Made by a program: the position numbers and the translations under genes. Below, one piece after another: positions 34,737-45,764 of a stretch of 64,000 nucleotides of DNA. Source of the DNA: Williamsia limnetica. Its GTDB lineage: Bacteria; Actinomycetota; Actinomycetes; Mycobacteriales; Mycobacteriaceae. Position 1 is the first letter of the stretch. Every line of letters begins with the position of its first letter. The notes below the pieces were generated by a model. It had not been told where the DNA came from, ran no database searches, and saw only the letters and a list, made by a program, of their open reading frames with translations. The stretch covers positions 111,878 through 175,877 of the forward strand of contig NZ_QJSP01000006.1 in the NCBI RefSeq assembly GCF_003217475.1. The letters are read 5' to 3'.

Positions 34737-35941
34737 CGGGCATCCCTTGCTACCGCCGAGTCGGGTATGGCTTTCCGGTAGAGGCGAAGGGTCTCGGCCG
34801 CCACCCGGTCCCACGAGTATCGCTTACATGCGCGAGCGCGCGCGGCGTTACCGAATTCACGCCGTTCGTCTTCGGCTGCCAGCAACGCGGAGGCCGACGC
34901 GGCAAGTGACTGCGGGTCTCGAGCGGGGACCAGTCGGCCGGTGCGGCCGTCGACCACGGTGTCGAGCATCCCCCCGACCGCAGCTGCGATCACCGGTCGA
35001 CCGCAGGCCATCGCCTCGATCGGGACCATCCCGAAAGGCTCGTACCAGGGCACACACACGACCGCATCTGCTGAGCGGAACAAGGCAGGAATGTCTGCCC
35101 GAGAGACCGAGCCGGGCATGATGACCCGGTCACGGACACCGACTTCGGTGGCGACATCCAGAAGCCGGCGAGCCTCGGCATCATCTTCGAGTTCGCCATC
35201 CATCGGGCCGCCGGCGATGACCAGCTCGGTGTCCGGGATGTCGGCGAGGGCGCGGATCGCGATGTCGAATCCCTTGCGAGGCACCAACCGCCCCGCAGTG
35301 ACCAACCGGTGCCGGCGGTTGCGCTCGGCCACCGGGCCTGTCGGGGTGAAGGCATTGACATCGACTCCACACGGAACCACCACCGCCTGGGAACGGGGCA
35401 AGCCCATCCGGACGAGTTCGAAGACCTCGTCGCTGCACGTTGCGGCGACGTATGCCGCATCTCGGGCCAGTTGCTCTTCTGTTGCCAACCGAGACTGCGG
35501 ACTGGTGTCGGCGGCGCCTTGAAAACGCTTCTTCACCGATCCGAGAGCATGGAAGGTCTGGATGACGGGTAGGGACGTTCGCCGGGCCGCGATGTGTGCC
35601 GCGACGCCGGACATCCAGAAATGCGCGTGGACGATATCGGGACGCTCGTGTTCCCAATGATCTGCGATGAAGGCGCTGAACTCAGGCATGTGCTCGAGCA
35701 GTTGATCTTTCGGCAGATACGACGCCGGTCCCGCGGGCACATGCACGACCCGGTAGCCGGCGGGCGCGATGACCTCGGTCTCCAGCTGTGGATCATCCCG
35801 GCGGGTGTAGACGAGCACGTCGTGACCTGACCGGCACAGCGCTGCAGACAGTTCGGCGACATGCACGTTCTGGCCACCGGCGTCGACGCCGCGCAGGGTT
35901 GCCAAGGGGCTGGCGTGTTCGGAGATCATGGCGATCTTCAT
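34733..35941 (-). CDS. GT4 family glycosyltransferase
   Basis: A 402-residue GT-B enzyme. The N-terminal domain has GGQNVHVAELSAALCRSGH and the C-terminal domain has AGRLVPRKGFDIAIRAL and EPFGMVPIEAMACGRPV, the EX7E donor site of GT4 retaining transferases. Donor and acceptor are unknown. The ATG at 35941 lies 35 bp after the stop of the next upstream gene, and its stop overlaps the decarboxylase-like gene by ATGA. The arrangement fits sequential addition of sugars to the same glycan. Confidence 0.92.
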   Translation of the reverse strand: MKIAMISEHASPLATLRGVDAGGQNVHVAELSAALCRSGHDVLVYTRRDDPQLETEVIAPAGYRVVHVPAGPASYLPKDQLLEHMPEFSAFIADHWEHERPDIVHAHFWMSGVAAHIAARRTSLPVIQTFHALGSVKKRFQGAADTSPQSRLATEEQLARDAAYVAATCSDEVFELVRMGLPRSQAVVVPCGVDVNAFTPTGPVAERNRRHRLVTAGRLVPRKGFDIAIRALADIPDTELVIAGGPMDGELEDDAEARRLLDVATEVGVRDRVIMPGSVSRADIPALFRSADAVVCVPWYEPFGMVPIEAMACGRPVIAAAVGGMLDTVVDGRTGRLVPARDPQSLAASASALLAAEDERREFGNAARARACKRYSWDRVAAETLRLYRKAIPDSAVARDAR

Positions 35942-35976
35942 GTGAGACACCGCTTTCAGTAGTAGCCAGCACGACG

Positions 35977-36939
35977 TCACCTGGTGACATCGTGCAATAG
36001 ATCCTCCCAACGGGATACGAATGCGCCGAGCCCGTATTCGCGCAGGGCCCACTCGCGTGCCGCCTTGCCCGCGAGTTGTGCATCCGTGAGGTCGTGGGCG
36101 AAACGTGCGATCGCCTGCCCCAGTACTTCGGGATCCGCCGACACGATGCCGGCTGCTGAGGGCACCGCCCTCGGTGCTTCGGTCGAGGCAACCGCGACCA
36201 CGGGCATACCCAGGTGCATGGCCTCGATCAAAGAGAGGCCGAGCGACGTCCACCTCGCGGTGTGGACGAAGACACGTCGGCGAGCGACTTCCGCATGAAG
36301 GGTGTGGAGGTCGAGATCGCCGATGCCGACGACCTCCCCGCCGGTCTGTAGGCGGGGATCATCGAGGTCGGAGCAACCGATACCGAAGACGTCGATGGGT
36401 GCAGCGTTCGACAACACCGGGAGCAGATCCGTCCCGGTGATACGCCACCGCCGGATCGGTTCGTTGATCATCGTCGCCGCGCGTGACAGCTCGCCGGTGT
36501 ATTGCGGCCCGGGGTCGACGACGCCATGGGGCACAACCGTTGTCGGGCAACGTCCGTTGTCCCACATCAATCGGTTGAAATGCGTCACGTGCACGAGTGG
36601 GATGTCGGACCGTCCGGCCAGTACGTGTTCGGTGCGTGCGGCGTGTTCGTGGGGCGTGTTGTGCTCGACGTAGATGGCGGGGAGGTCTCTACCCGGTCGG
36701 CGACCGGTCCATCGCTCGGTCAGTTCGATTTCGTGGGGGCGCTGCAAGACCACCACATCGATGTCCGCCGTTGCCAGCTGGTCAGCCTGTACCTCGATTG
36801 CGGAGGCCGGCCACGGTCGGCCCATCCGCCCCCGTCCCCACTCGTCGAGGTCCGGGGTGACAGGGATGAGATAGGTGTGTCTTCCCTGAACGAAGGACGT
36901 TGACCACGATCCGTGCACATGCCACACCAGCACTCGCAA
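35977..36939 (-). CDS. GT-B glycosyltransferase (GT4-like)
   Basis: A protein of about 320 residues with an unusual N-terminus, RVLVWHVHGSWSTSFVQGRHT, seen in a family of actinobacterial glycosyltransferases. EHNTPHEHAARTEHVL and SLGLSLIEAMHLGMPVVAVAST form the C-terminal donor site. I chose the TTG at 36939 because family members begin at this point; an ATG at 37035 would add a poorly conserved 32-residue leader. It is first in the minus-strand operon and divergent from the pyruvyl-transferase-like gene. Confidence 0.78.
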   Translation of the reverse strand: MRVLVWHVHGSWSTSFVQGRHTYLIPVTPDLDEWGRGRMGRPWPASAIEVQADQLATADIDVVVLQRPHEIELTERWTGRRPGRDLPAIYVEHNTPHEHAARTEHVLAGRSDIPLVHVTHFNRLMWDNGRCPTTVVPHGVVDPGPQYTGELSRAATMINEPIRRWRITGTDLLPVLSNAAPIDVFGIGCSDLDDPRLQTGGEVVGIGDLDLHTLHAEVARRRVFVHTARWTSLGLSLIEAMHLGMPVVAVASTEAPRAVPSAAGIVSADPEVLGQAIARFAHDLTDAQLAGKAAREWALREYGLGAFVSRWEDLLHDVTR

Positions 36940-37062
36940 GGCTGGTGGAAGCAGTTGTGCACCCGACACTTCGACCACGCCGAATCTGTTCCCGTTGACG
37001 ACGCTTTTCAAACATGCGAACACGACGCTTAGCATGTTGCTTTTTCGGCTACCCGACAGCCC

Positions 37063-37941
37063 ATGAAGGTTCTCCTGGTCAGCTGGGCCACGTTCACCCA
37101 CGGTGAGGCGACTGCCGGGGATGTCCTCGCAGTCCGTCGTGTCGAGAACGAATTGACCGAGCAGGCAATAGATTTCGATACTGCGTGGAGTCCGGTGTTT
37201 CGGCCGGGTGAGTTGTGTCTGGACGACGTCGCACCAGAGGATTACACGCATCTGGTTTTCATCTGCGGACCCTGCCACGGGGAGCAGGTGGAGAGTTTGC
37301 ATCACCGTTTTCCGGACGCGGTGCGCATCGCGGTCGGGGTGTCGGTCATCGACGCCGACGACCCTGCTGTCACCGGGTTCGATCGGGTGATCGCTCGCGA
37401 CGGAGACGGGCGGGAGCGCCACGACCTCGCGACGTTTGCTCCTCTCGGAAGGGTGCCGGTCGTCGCGGTGATCCTGGCTCCGGGGCAGGGCGAATACGGT
37501 GACCGCAGGCGACACGAGCGGACGCATGCGCAGATCCTCGAGGCTTTGGCCGAACGCGACGTTGCTGTGCTGCCGGTCGACACCCGGCTCGACACCCGCG
37601 ACGCCACGGCGCCGTCCACTCCGGAACAGTTGTGTTCAGTGCTCAGCCGCGCCGACGCCGTGGTGAGCACCCGTCTGCACGGGTTGGTGCTCGGACTGCG
37701 GATGGGTGTGCCGGTACTGGCCATCGACCCCGTGGACGGCGGAGCAAAGGTGAGCGCACAGGCGCGCATCGCCCACTGGCCCGCGGCGCTGACTGCCGGA
37801 GAGTTCGAGTCCGATAGAGCTCGTTTCGATGAGCTGCTCACGTGGTGCCTGGGTCCGCGTGGCCGATGGGCGGCGCGGGCCACGACTGGCTACGAGAATG
37901 CAGATCCCACAACTGAACTGGTCAAGGAGTTATCGATATGA
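37063..37941 (+). CDS. Polysaccharide pyruvyl transferase-like protein
   Basis: A 292-residue protein. Its C-terminal half matches the polysaccharide pyruvyl transferase family (RADAVVSTRLHGLVLGLRMGVPVLAIDP, then KVSAQA). The N-terminal half is shorter and more divergent than usual. Such enzymes attach a pyruvate ketal from PEP to a sugar. It starts at an ATG, diverges from the 12 kb glycan operon, and overlaps the tandem GT2 gene by ATGA. Confidence 0.82.
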   Translation: MKVLLVSWATFTHGEATAGDVLAVRRVENELTEQAIDFDTAWSPVFRPGELCLDDVAPEDYTHLVFICGPCHGEQVESLHHRFPDAVRIAVGVSVIDADDPAVTGFDRVIARDGDGRERHDLATFAPLGRVPVVAVILAPGQGEYGDRRRHERTHAQILEALAERDVAVLPVDTRLDTRDATAPSTPEQLCSVLSRADAVVSTRLHGLVLGLRMGVPVLAIDPVDGGAKVSAQARIAHWPAALTAGEFESDRARFDELLTWCLGPRGRWAARATTGYENADPTTELVKELSI

Positions 37942-39749
37942 CGAGCTCGGATATCAGCGTGGTGGTACTGAGCCACGACCGCGCTGCGGAACTGACCACC
38001 ACACTCCGGCATCTGTTGCACCTGCCAGAGAGGCCCCCGATCATCGTCGTCGACAACAACTCGTCTTTCGACGTCAGGCAGCTCGTATCGGAGCTCGACG
38101 GCGAGGAGAATCGCATCGAGGTCGTGTGTCTGGAGTCCAACCAAGGCGCCGCCGCTCGCACGGTAGGTGTACGGCACGCGGCGACCAGGTACGTCGCTTT
38201 CTCGGATGATGATTCGTGGTGGGAACCGGGGGCATTGGCGCGCGCAGTAGAGCACCTGGACCGGAGTCCGACTCTCGGAGCTCTGGTGGCGCGAACACGC
38301 ATCGACGACAGCGGCCGGGAGGACCCGATCACCGCGGATCTGGAGGGGAGTCCGCTCGGCTGGCGCCCAGGCTTGCCAGGGCCGTCGGTGCTTGGCTTTT
38401 TGGCCTGCTCGGCCGTGGTCCGCGTCGGGGCCTATCTGGATGCCGGGGGCTTCAATCCTCTTCTTTGGTTCGGCGCCGAAGAGCGCTTACTGTCAATGGA
38501 TCTCGCGGCCAAAGGGTGGGATGTCTGCTACGTGGCGGACGTAGTCGCCGAGCACCGGCCATCGTCGTTACGCCCGCCGGGTGCTTGGCGTCGCGCGCTG
38601 GAGGCCCGCAACAACCTGTTGATCACCTGGATGCGGCGACCGCTTCGCAGGTGCCTCACGGAGACAGTCGCGGTGGCGACGGCTGCCAGGTCCGATCAGG
38701 ACGCGCGTCGGGCTGTGGCGGGAGCCCTGCGGCGTATCCCTCGCGTGTTGGCGGCTCGAGAGGTGCTACCGCATCATGTCGATCGCAAGGTGGGTTTACT
38801 CGAGCGGCACGATCAGGGTGTTGGTGGTGCGGTGGCGGCGCCTGCCGAGCGGTCGGGGCCGCCGGCGACGGTCGTGGTGATCACCCACAACAGGATCGAT
38901 GAACTGCGAGCCACTCTCAAGCACATGACGGCTCTACCCGATGCGATGCCGATCATTCTCGTGGACAACGCCTCTGAAGACGGCAGCGCGGACATGGTCG
39001 AGTCCGAGTTCCCGGGCGTGCAGCTGCTGCGCAGCAAAGTGAACCTCGGCGCAGCCGCGCGAAATCTCGCGGTGGCCGAGGCCAAGACGCCCTACGTCGC
39101 CTTCTGCGACGACGACACCACCTGGCAGCCCGGCTCGTTGACCCGCGCAGCCGGGGTGCTCGATCGTTTTCCGGGGGTCGGGTCGGTGACCGGCAAGTGC
39201 CTGGTGGAGCCCACACTGGTCGAAGATCCACTGACACCGGAACTCCGGAACTCTCCGATCGAGGGCCCTGACTGGCTACCGGGGCCGCCGCTGCTGGGCA
39301 TCATGGCGGGTCTGACGATGATCCGCGTGTCGGTGTTCGACGAGGTCGGTGGATTCTGTGAGCGGATGTGGTTGGGCGGTGAAGAAGAGCTGCTCGCTCT
39401 CGACGTGGCAGCGAATGGTTGGTGGATGGTGTGGATCGAGGACGTCGTGATCCACCACGCGCCCTCCCGGGCGCGCGATTCCAAGCGCAGACGTCAACTG
39501 GGTATCCGGAACACCCTGTGGACATTGTGGCTGCGCAGACCGATCCGTAGTGCGTTGCGTCGCAGTGCGATTGTGCTCGGATCGGCGCCACTCGATCGCG
39601 CCACCCTCTCCGCGGTTGGGGAGGCCGTCGCTGCTGCCCCGTGGGTCGTCGGCAACCGCCGCGTAGTCGATCGCACCATCGAGAAGGGGCTGCGTTCGTT
39701 GGAAGCCGACCAGCGCAACTCGAAGGCGCGGAGGTACGTCGACGGCTGA
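37938..39749 (+). CDS. Tandem GT2 protein with two glycosyltransferase domains
   Basis: A 603-residue protein made of two homologous GT2 domains, roughly residues 1-290 and 310-600. Each has its own nucleotide-sugar site (SDDDSWWEPG in the first, CDDDTTWQPG in the second), matching NQGAAART/NLGAAARN upstream segments, an acceptor loop (FGAEERLLSMDLA versus GGEEELLALDVA) and a similar closing tail. The parallel layout shows internal duplication. It could add two sugars in turn or polymerise a disaccharide. Its ATG overlaps the previous stop codon. Confidence 0.92.
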   Translation: MTSSDISVVVLSHDRAAELTTTLRHLLHLPERPPIIVVDNNSSFDVRQLVSELDGEENRIEVVCLESNQGAAARTVGVRHAATRYVAFSDDDSWWEPGALARAVEHLDRSPTLGALVARTRIDDSGREDPITADLEGSPLGWRPGLPGPSVLGFLACSAVVRVGAYLDAGGFNPLLWFGAEERLLSMDLAAKGWDVCYVADVVAEHRPSSLRPPGAWRRALEARNNLLITWMRRPLRRCLTETVAVATAARSDQDARRAVAGALRRIPRVLAAREVLPHHVDRKVGLLERHDQGVGGAVAAPAERSGPPATVVVITHNRIDELRATLKHMTALPDAMPIILVDNASEDGSADMVESEFPGVQLLRSKVNLGAAARNLAVAEAKTPYVAFCDDDTTWQPGSLTRAAGVLDRFPGVGSVTGKCLVEPTLVEDPLTPELRNSPIEGPDWLPGPPLLGIMAGLTMIRVSVFDEVGGFCERMWLGGEEELLALDVAANGWWMVWIEDVVIHHAPSRARDSKRRRQLGIRNTLWTLWLRRPIRSALRRSAIVLGSAPLDRATLSAVGEAVAAAPWVVGNRRVVDRTIEKGLRSLEADQRNSKARRYVDG

Positions 39750-39884
39750 GGCTGCCGACTCTTGCGCCGACCCGCGTCACGTTCTATTCTGTCCTTGCGG
39801 TTCATACCCAGCCGCATCGGAACGTTCCTGGTCCTTCCCAGCGTATCCGGGCCTGCTGCGGTCATCCGTCCCATTGATTGGACG

Positions 39885-39924
39885 CCAGATTCCGCTCTCA
39901 TGTCCCAGATTCCGCTCTCATGTC
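39885..39924. repeat. 20-bp direct tandem duplication
   Basis: CCAGATTCCGCTCTCATGTC occurs twice in a row (39885-39904 and 39905-39924) with no difference. It lies in noncoding sequence between the tandem GT2 gene and a small membrane protein gene, and looks recent. Confidence 0.92.
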
Positions 39925-40033
39925 ACGGAGTCGGGTTGCCAGAACCGTTCTCGGCCATGGATGGCACCTGCAAATACCCGGGTTCGTGCCTGGCCCTCAT
40001 CACTTGCGCTGTCAACGTGTTCTGGGGTGGATC

Positions 40034-40321
40034 ATGGCTGAAGGCTATCAATTGGGCGTACGGGACGATTCCGGCTATCCGGTGATCGCCACGCAAAGAA
40101 TCGTGGGGTCCGCCAGCGGACCTGACCGGGCGGAATTGCCCACGGCTTTGGGTGATTACGGTGCAGACGCGAACTCTGATGCCGTGTTCGCGTGCACGCT
40201 CGCAGTGGGGATGGGCGCAGTTACGTTGGTGCTTGGCCTGATGCTCGGTGGCCTCGTGACAGCGATCCTGTGTTCGATCATCGCCATCTGTGCGGTGGGC
40301 CTGGCTGCCGCTATGTTGTAG
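40034..40321 (+). CDS. Small two-helix membrane protein
   Basis: A 95-residue hypothetical protein. Residues about 50-95 form two hydrophobic helices (AVFACTLAVGMGAVTLVLGL, then a GLVTAILCSIIAICAVGL stretch). The first 45 residues are polar. The ATG at 40034 follows GGGGTGG; upstream in-frame starts are in low-quality sequence next to the 20-bp duplication. I do not recognise the family. It precedes the small conserved gene at 40384. Confidence 0.5.
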   Translation: MAEGYQLGVRDDSGYPVIATQRIVGSASGPDRAELPTALGDYGADANSDAVFACTLAVGMGAVTLVLGLMLGGLVTAILCSIIAICAVGLAAAML

Positions 40322-40383
40322 AGCGAAATTGGCTGCAGCGCAACCGGACCGCGGCTCGATGATCGATCGGACAGCGGTGAGAT

Positions 40384-40596
40384 ATGGCAGTTGTGTCGAT
40401 GGGCCATGGTCGTTTGTCACGTGAGCCTGGCATACTGCGGATCGATCTTCCGGGCGGCGCCGGTGAAGACACCCTCGAGCACATCGACTGGGACGCCTGG
40501 TTCAGCAAGTTCGACGAGTCGTCGCTCGCCTTCCTCTACCAGCAAGAAAAGTCGGACGGCGAGGACAGCACCCTCTTCAAACTGGTCAGTCGCTGA
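40384..40596 (+). CDS. Conserved actinobacterial small protein
   Basis: A 70-residue protein with a recognisable C-terminal half: EHIDWDAWFSKFDESSLAFL, then QEKSDGEDSTLFKLVSR. From memory this pattern recurs in short hypothetical proteins across actinobacteria, often annotated only as hypothetical. The ATG at 40384 has GGTGAG upstream; an ATG at 40399 is an alternative. Function unknown. Confidence 0.72.
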   Translation: MAVVSMGHGRLSREPGILRIDLPGGAGEDTLEHIDWDAWFSKFDESSLAFLYQQEKSDGEDSTLFKLVSR

Positions 40597-40613
40597 CCGG
40601 GCCTACCGGGTGT

Positions 40614-40625
40614 GGGGGGGGGGGG
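40614..40625. repeat. Poly-G tract of 12
   Basis: Twelve consecutive G bases lie between the small conserved gene and furA. Runs this long are slippage-prone in replication and in sequencing, and are a possible assembly-error site. The tract is 17 bp past a stop codon, so it does not affect a frame here. Confidence 0.9.
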
Positions 40626-40695
40626 CTTTCGGACGGATTCGGCGCCTGCACCCGTGACTGATCGGCACGACTGTTCAGCGGTTCGTCTGGATTTG

Positions 40696-40729
40696 TTCTT
40701 TTGACTGATTCAAGAAAACTGCTGACAAC
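40696..40729 (+). promoter_or_regulatory. Candidate furA promoter/FurA operator
   Basis: An AT-rich stretch has TTCTT at 40696-40700 and AAGAA at 40712-40716, flanking TTGACT at 40701-40706, a good -35. A weak -10-like GACAAC is at 40724-40729. In mycobacteria FurA binds an AT-rich dyad at the furA-katG promoter and represses it. The layout here is consistent with that. Confidence 0.45.
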
Positions 40730-40756
40730 GGCCGTGCCTTCTGTTTATCGTTGGGT

Positions 40757-43458
<2,702 letters not shown>

Positions 43459-43495
43459 TCCCCCGAGGCCGACGCCTCTGACGTCGCTCGCAACG

Positions 43496-43526
43496 GCACC
43501 CCGCTCACCATCGGTGAGCGGGGTGC
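43496..43526 (+). terminator. katG terminator hairpin
   Basis: A perfect 14-bp stem (43496-43509 with 43513-43526) encloses a 3-base loop and is followed by TGTCGTTT. It begins 37 bp past the katG stop codon and is a good intrinsic-type terminator. Confidence 0.87.
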
Positions 43527-43630
43527 TGTCGTTTGCGGTGGTTTGCCACACCCGGTTGGTTAGGCGTCGTCGCCCCTGCGTGATGGGAGGATGGGTGCGG
43601 CGGATCACCGGCGAGCGGCAGGAACGGAAC

Positions 43631-43915
43631 ATGGCGGACGGAACACCGGGCAGGGCCGAGCGATTGGCCGCGGCGCAGGCGGCGGGCAGGGTTCCGACGT
43701 CCGGTGGGCGTTACGCGCTGTTGGTGCTCGCGTGTGTCCTCCAGGCGCTCGTCGCGGTGTTCGCGCTGCTCGTGCTCGTGGACACCACGATGAACTCCAC
43801 CAGCGCAGCCGGCACCAAGGCCGTTGTTTTCGTCGTCTTGTTGGCGGTGATCGTGGCCTTCGCCGCAGGGACGGTGATCACGGCCCGCTCGCTGTCGCGG
43901 CGCGCCATCGTCTGA
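43631..43915 (+). CDS. Small two-helix membrane protein
   Basis: A 94-residue protein beginning MADGTPGRAERLAAAQAAG, followed by two membrane helices (LLVLACVLQALVAVFALLVL and AVVFVVLLAVIVAFAAGTVI). AGGAACGGAAC precedes the ATG at 43631; longer in-frame starts lie in the katG terminator region. Family not recognised. It converges with the GlxA-type gene 52 bp away. Confidence 0.68.
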   Translation: MADGTPGRAERLAAAQAAGRVPTSGGRYALLVLACVLQALVAVFALLVLVDTTMNSTSAAGTKAVVFVVLLAVIVAFAAGTVITARSLSRRAIV

Positions 43916-43967
43916 ATCGATCTGGCCCGGGAGCGCAACAGTATCGCCCATCGCGCAAAAAATTGGT

Positions 43968-44942
43968 TCAAGCTGGTGGGGCCGCGGCCGTGCCGGGGAC
44001 TACTGCGAACTGTCGCCGGTACGCCGTCGGGGTGGTGGAATACGCCGTCATGAAGTTCTGCCGGAGGGTCACGGCACTTCCGAAGCCGCAGGCGGTCGCG
44101 ATCTCGTCGACGCTCCAGTCCGTCGTTTCCAAGATCACGCGCGCCGAGTTGAGTCGCTGCTCGAGAATCCACCGAGCCGGAGTTGTTGCGGTGGCGTTCC
44201 GGAACTGGCGCACGAAGCTTCGCCTGCTCATCTTTGCCTCGGAGGCGAGTCTGTCGACCGTGAGCGGTTCGTTCAAACGGCTCAAGGCCCACTCCTGAAC
44301 TCTGGAGATGGCGGTGTCTGTGGCGGCGCGGGCGAGCGGGCGCTCGATGTACTGGGCTTGTCCGCCATCGCGGTGTGGCGCAATGACCAGGCTGCGTGCC
44401 ACCCGTGTCGCGGCGGCCGAACCGAGATGCTTGCGGACGAGGTGAAGGCAGGCGTCGATCGCGGATACGGTGCCTGCGGAGGTCAGCACGTCCCCGTGGT
44501 CGATGTACAAGACGGATTCGTCCGACGTCATGCCCGGACGACGTTCGGCGAGCTGCGGCATCATCTCCCAGTGGGTCACTGCCGAGCGGTCGTCGAGGAG
44601 CCCGGTATCTGCGACGGCGAACGCACCGAGGCACAGTCCGGCGATGGTCGCGCCGCGGCCATGTGCGGCCGAGATGTGTTCGCGCAGTGACTCGCTGACC
44701 GGAGGTAGGGGAATCGGCCAGGACGGGATCACGACGATGTCAGCCCAGTCAACCGCTTCCGGACCGGCCACTTCGCCGACCGGATATCCCTCGACGGTTC
44801 GGACAGAACCTGGATGATCGGACCACAGCCGGGTCTCCCAGTCGGCGGCCAACTCGAGCCGTCCCACCTCTCCGAACACCATCATCGGTGCGGCGAGATG
44901 GAACATGGTGATGCCGTCGAAAGCGTAGATGGCTATGCGCAT
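43968..44942 (-). CDS. GlxA-type AraC regulator (DJ-1/PfpI domain)
   Basis: A 324-residue transcription factor. Residues about 1-165 form a DJ-1/PfpI-like sensor domain (IAIYAFDGITMFHLAAPMMVFGEVGRLEL, then IAGLCLGAFAVADTGLLDD). Residues about 205-315 form an AraC HTH pair (RLASEAKMSRRSFVRQFRNATATTPARWILEQRL, VDEIATACGFGSAVTLRQNF). The ATG at 44942 has GGAAGAAG upstream. It is divergent from the cysteine hydrolase gene with 140 bp between, so it may regulate that gene. Confidence 0.93.
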   Translation of the reverse strand: MRIAIYAFDGITMFHLAAPMMVFGEVGRLELAADWETRLWSDHPGSVRTVEGYPVGEVAGPEAVDWADIVVIPSWPIPLPPVSESLREHISAAHGRGATIAGLCLGAFAVADTGLLDDRSAVTHWEMMPQLAERRPGMTSDESVLYIDHGDVLTSAGTVSAIDACLHLVRKHLGSAAATRVARSLVIAPHRDGGQAQYIERPLARAATDTAISRVQEWALSRLNEPLTVDRLASEAKMSRRSFVRQFRNATATTPARWILEQRLNSARVILETTDWSVDEIATACGFGSAVTLRQNFMTAYSTTPTAYRRQFAVVPGTAAAPPA

Positions 44943-45082
44943 GACTTCTTCCGGTTGGCCCGATCTCATCGAAAGTATGCATTCATGCCACTGTCGGCGC
45001 AACCGGTCCTGCACAACAATCAAAGGGAACGCGCCGGTCCAAGGCGCGAGACCGAGTCCGATCCCAGTTTGAGGAGTGAACA

Positions 45083-45718
45083 ATGACTGCACCCCGCCGT
45101 GCGTTGATCGTCGTAGACATCCAGCAGGAGTACTTCGAGGGGCCTCTGGAAATCCAGTACCCACCGCGTGAGGAGTCGCTCGCCAACACGGTGAAGGCGA
45201 TCTCGGTGGCCCGCGAGAACGATGTGCCGGTGGTCGTCGTTCAGCACCAGATGCCAGAGGGAGCCCCCGTGTTCGTCGAAGGCTCGAAAGGCTGGTCCCT
45301 GCACCCCGACATCGAGGCGGGTGTCGATCCGGCCTCCAAGCGCGTCCACAAGGTCTATGGCAGTGTTTTCGCCGGTACAGACGTCGCAGAATGGCTGCGC
45401 GAGAACAACATCGACACCATCACGATTGCCGGTTTCATGACGAACAACTGTGACCTGGCAACAGCTGTCGAAGCCGAGGGTCTGGGCTTCGCGGCAGAAA
45501 TCCTCTCTGACGCCAGCGGAGCGATACACCTCGCGAACGAAGCCGGCAACGTATCCGCCGAGACGCTCCACTCGACGTTGATGGTTCTGCTGCAATCGAA
45601 CTTCGCAGCGGTCGCCACCACGTCGCAGTGGTCTGACGCAGTCCGGGGCGAAACGGAGTTGCCGAAGAGCAACTTGGTCGTATCCGCTATGGAAGGCCGC
45701 TCGGTGGCGGTTGGCTGA
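45083..45718 (+). CDS. Cysteine hydrolase (isochorismatase-like)
   Basis: A 211-residue isochorismatase-superfamily amidohydrolase. The triad is Asp12 (VVDIQQEY), Lys90 and Cys123 (GFMTNNCDLAT). Superfamily members hydrolyse nicotinamide, N-carbamoylsarcosine, ureidoacrylate or similar amides. The ATG is preceded by GAGGAG. Being divergent from a GlxA-type regulator suggests inducible breakdown of a small nitrogenous compound, with the substrate unknown. A hairpin follows the stop. Confidence 0.92.
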   Translation: MTAPRRALIVVDIQQEYFEGPLEIQYPPREESLANTVKAISVARENDVPVVVVQHQMPEGAPVFVEGSKGWSLHPDIEAGVDPASKRVHKVYGSVFAGTDVAEWLRENNIDTITIAGFMTNNCDLATAVEAEGLGFAAEILSDASGAIHLANEAGNVSAETLHSTLMVLLQSNFAAVATTSQWSDAVRGETELPKSNLVVSAMEGRSVAVG

Positions 45719-45743
45719 ACGTCGGTTGCTGTAACCAAGGGGA

Positions 45744-45764
45744 GAGTCGCCATCACGGCGACTC
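45744..45764. terminator. Short hairpin between convergent genes
   Basis: An 8-bp stem (GAGTCGCC / GGCGACTC) with a 5-base loop lies 25 bp past the cysteine hydrolase stop and overlaps the stop codon of the convergent hypothetical gene. It could end both transcripts. No T-tract. Confidence 0.45.

Noticed and set aside
40751-40756. TTG start for furA two codons upstream
   Set aside because: The ATG at 40757 is the usual start for FurA; no ribosome site supports TTG.
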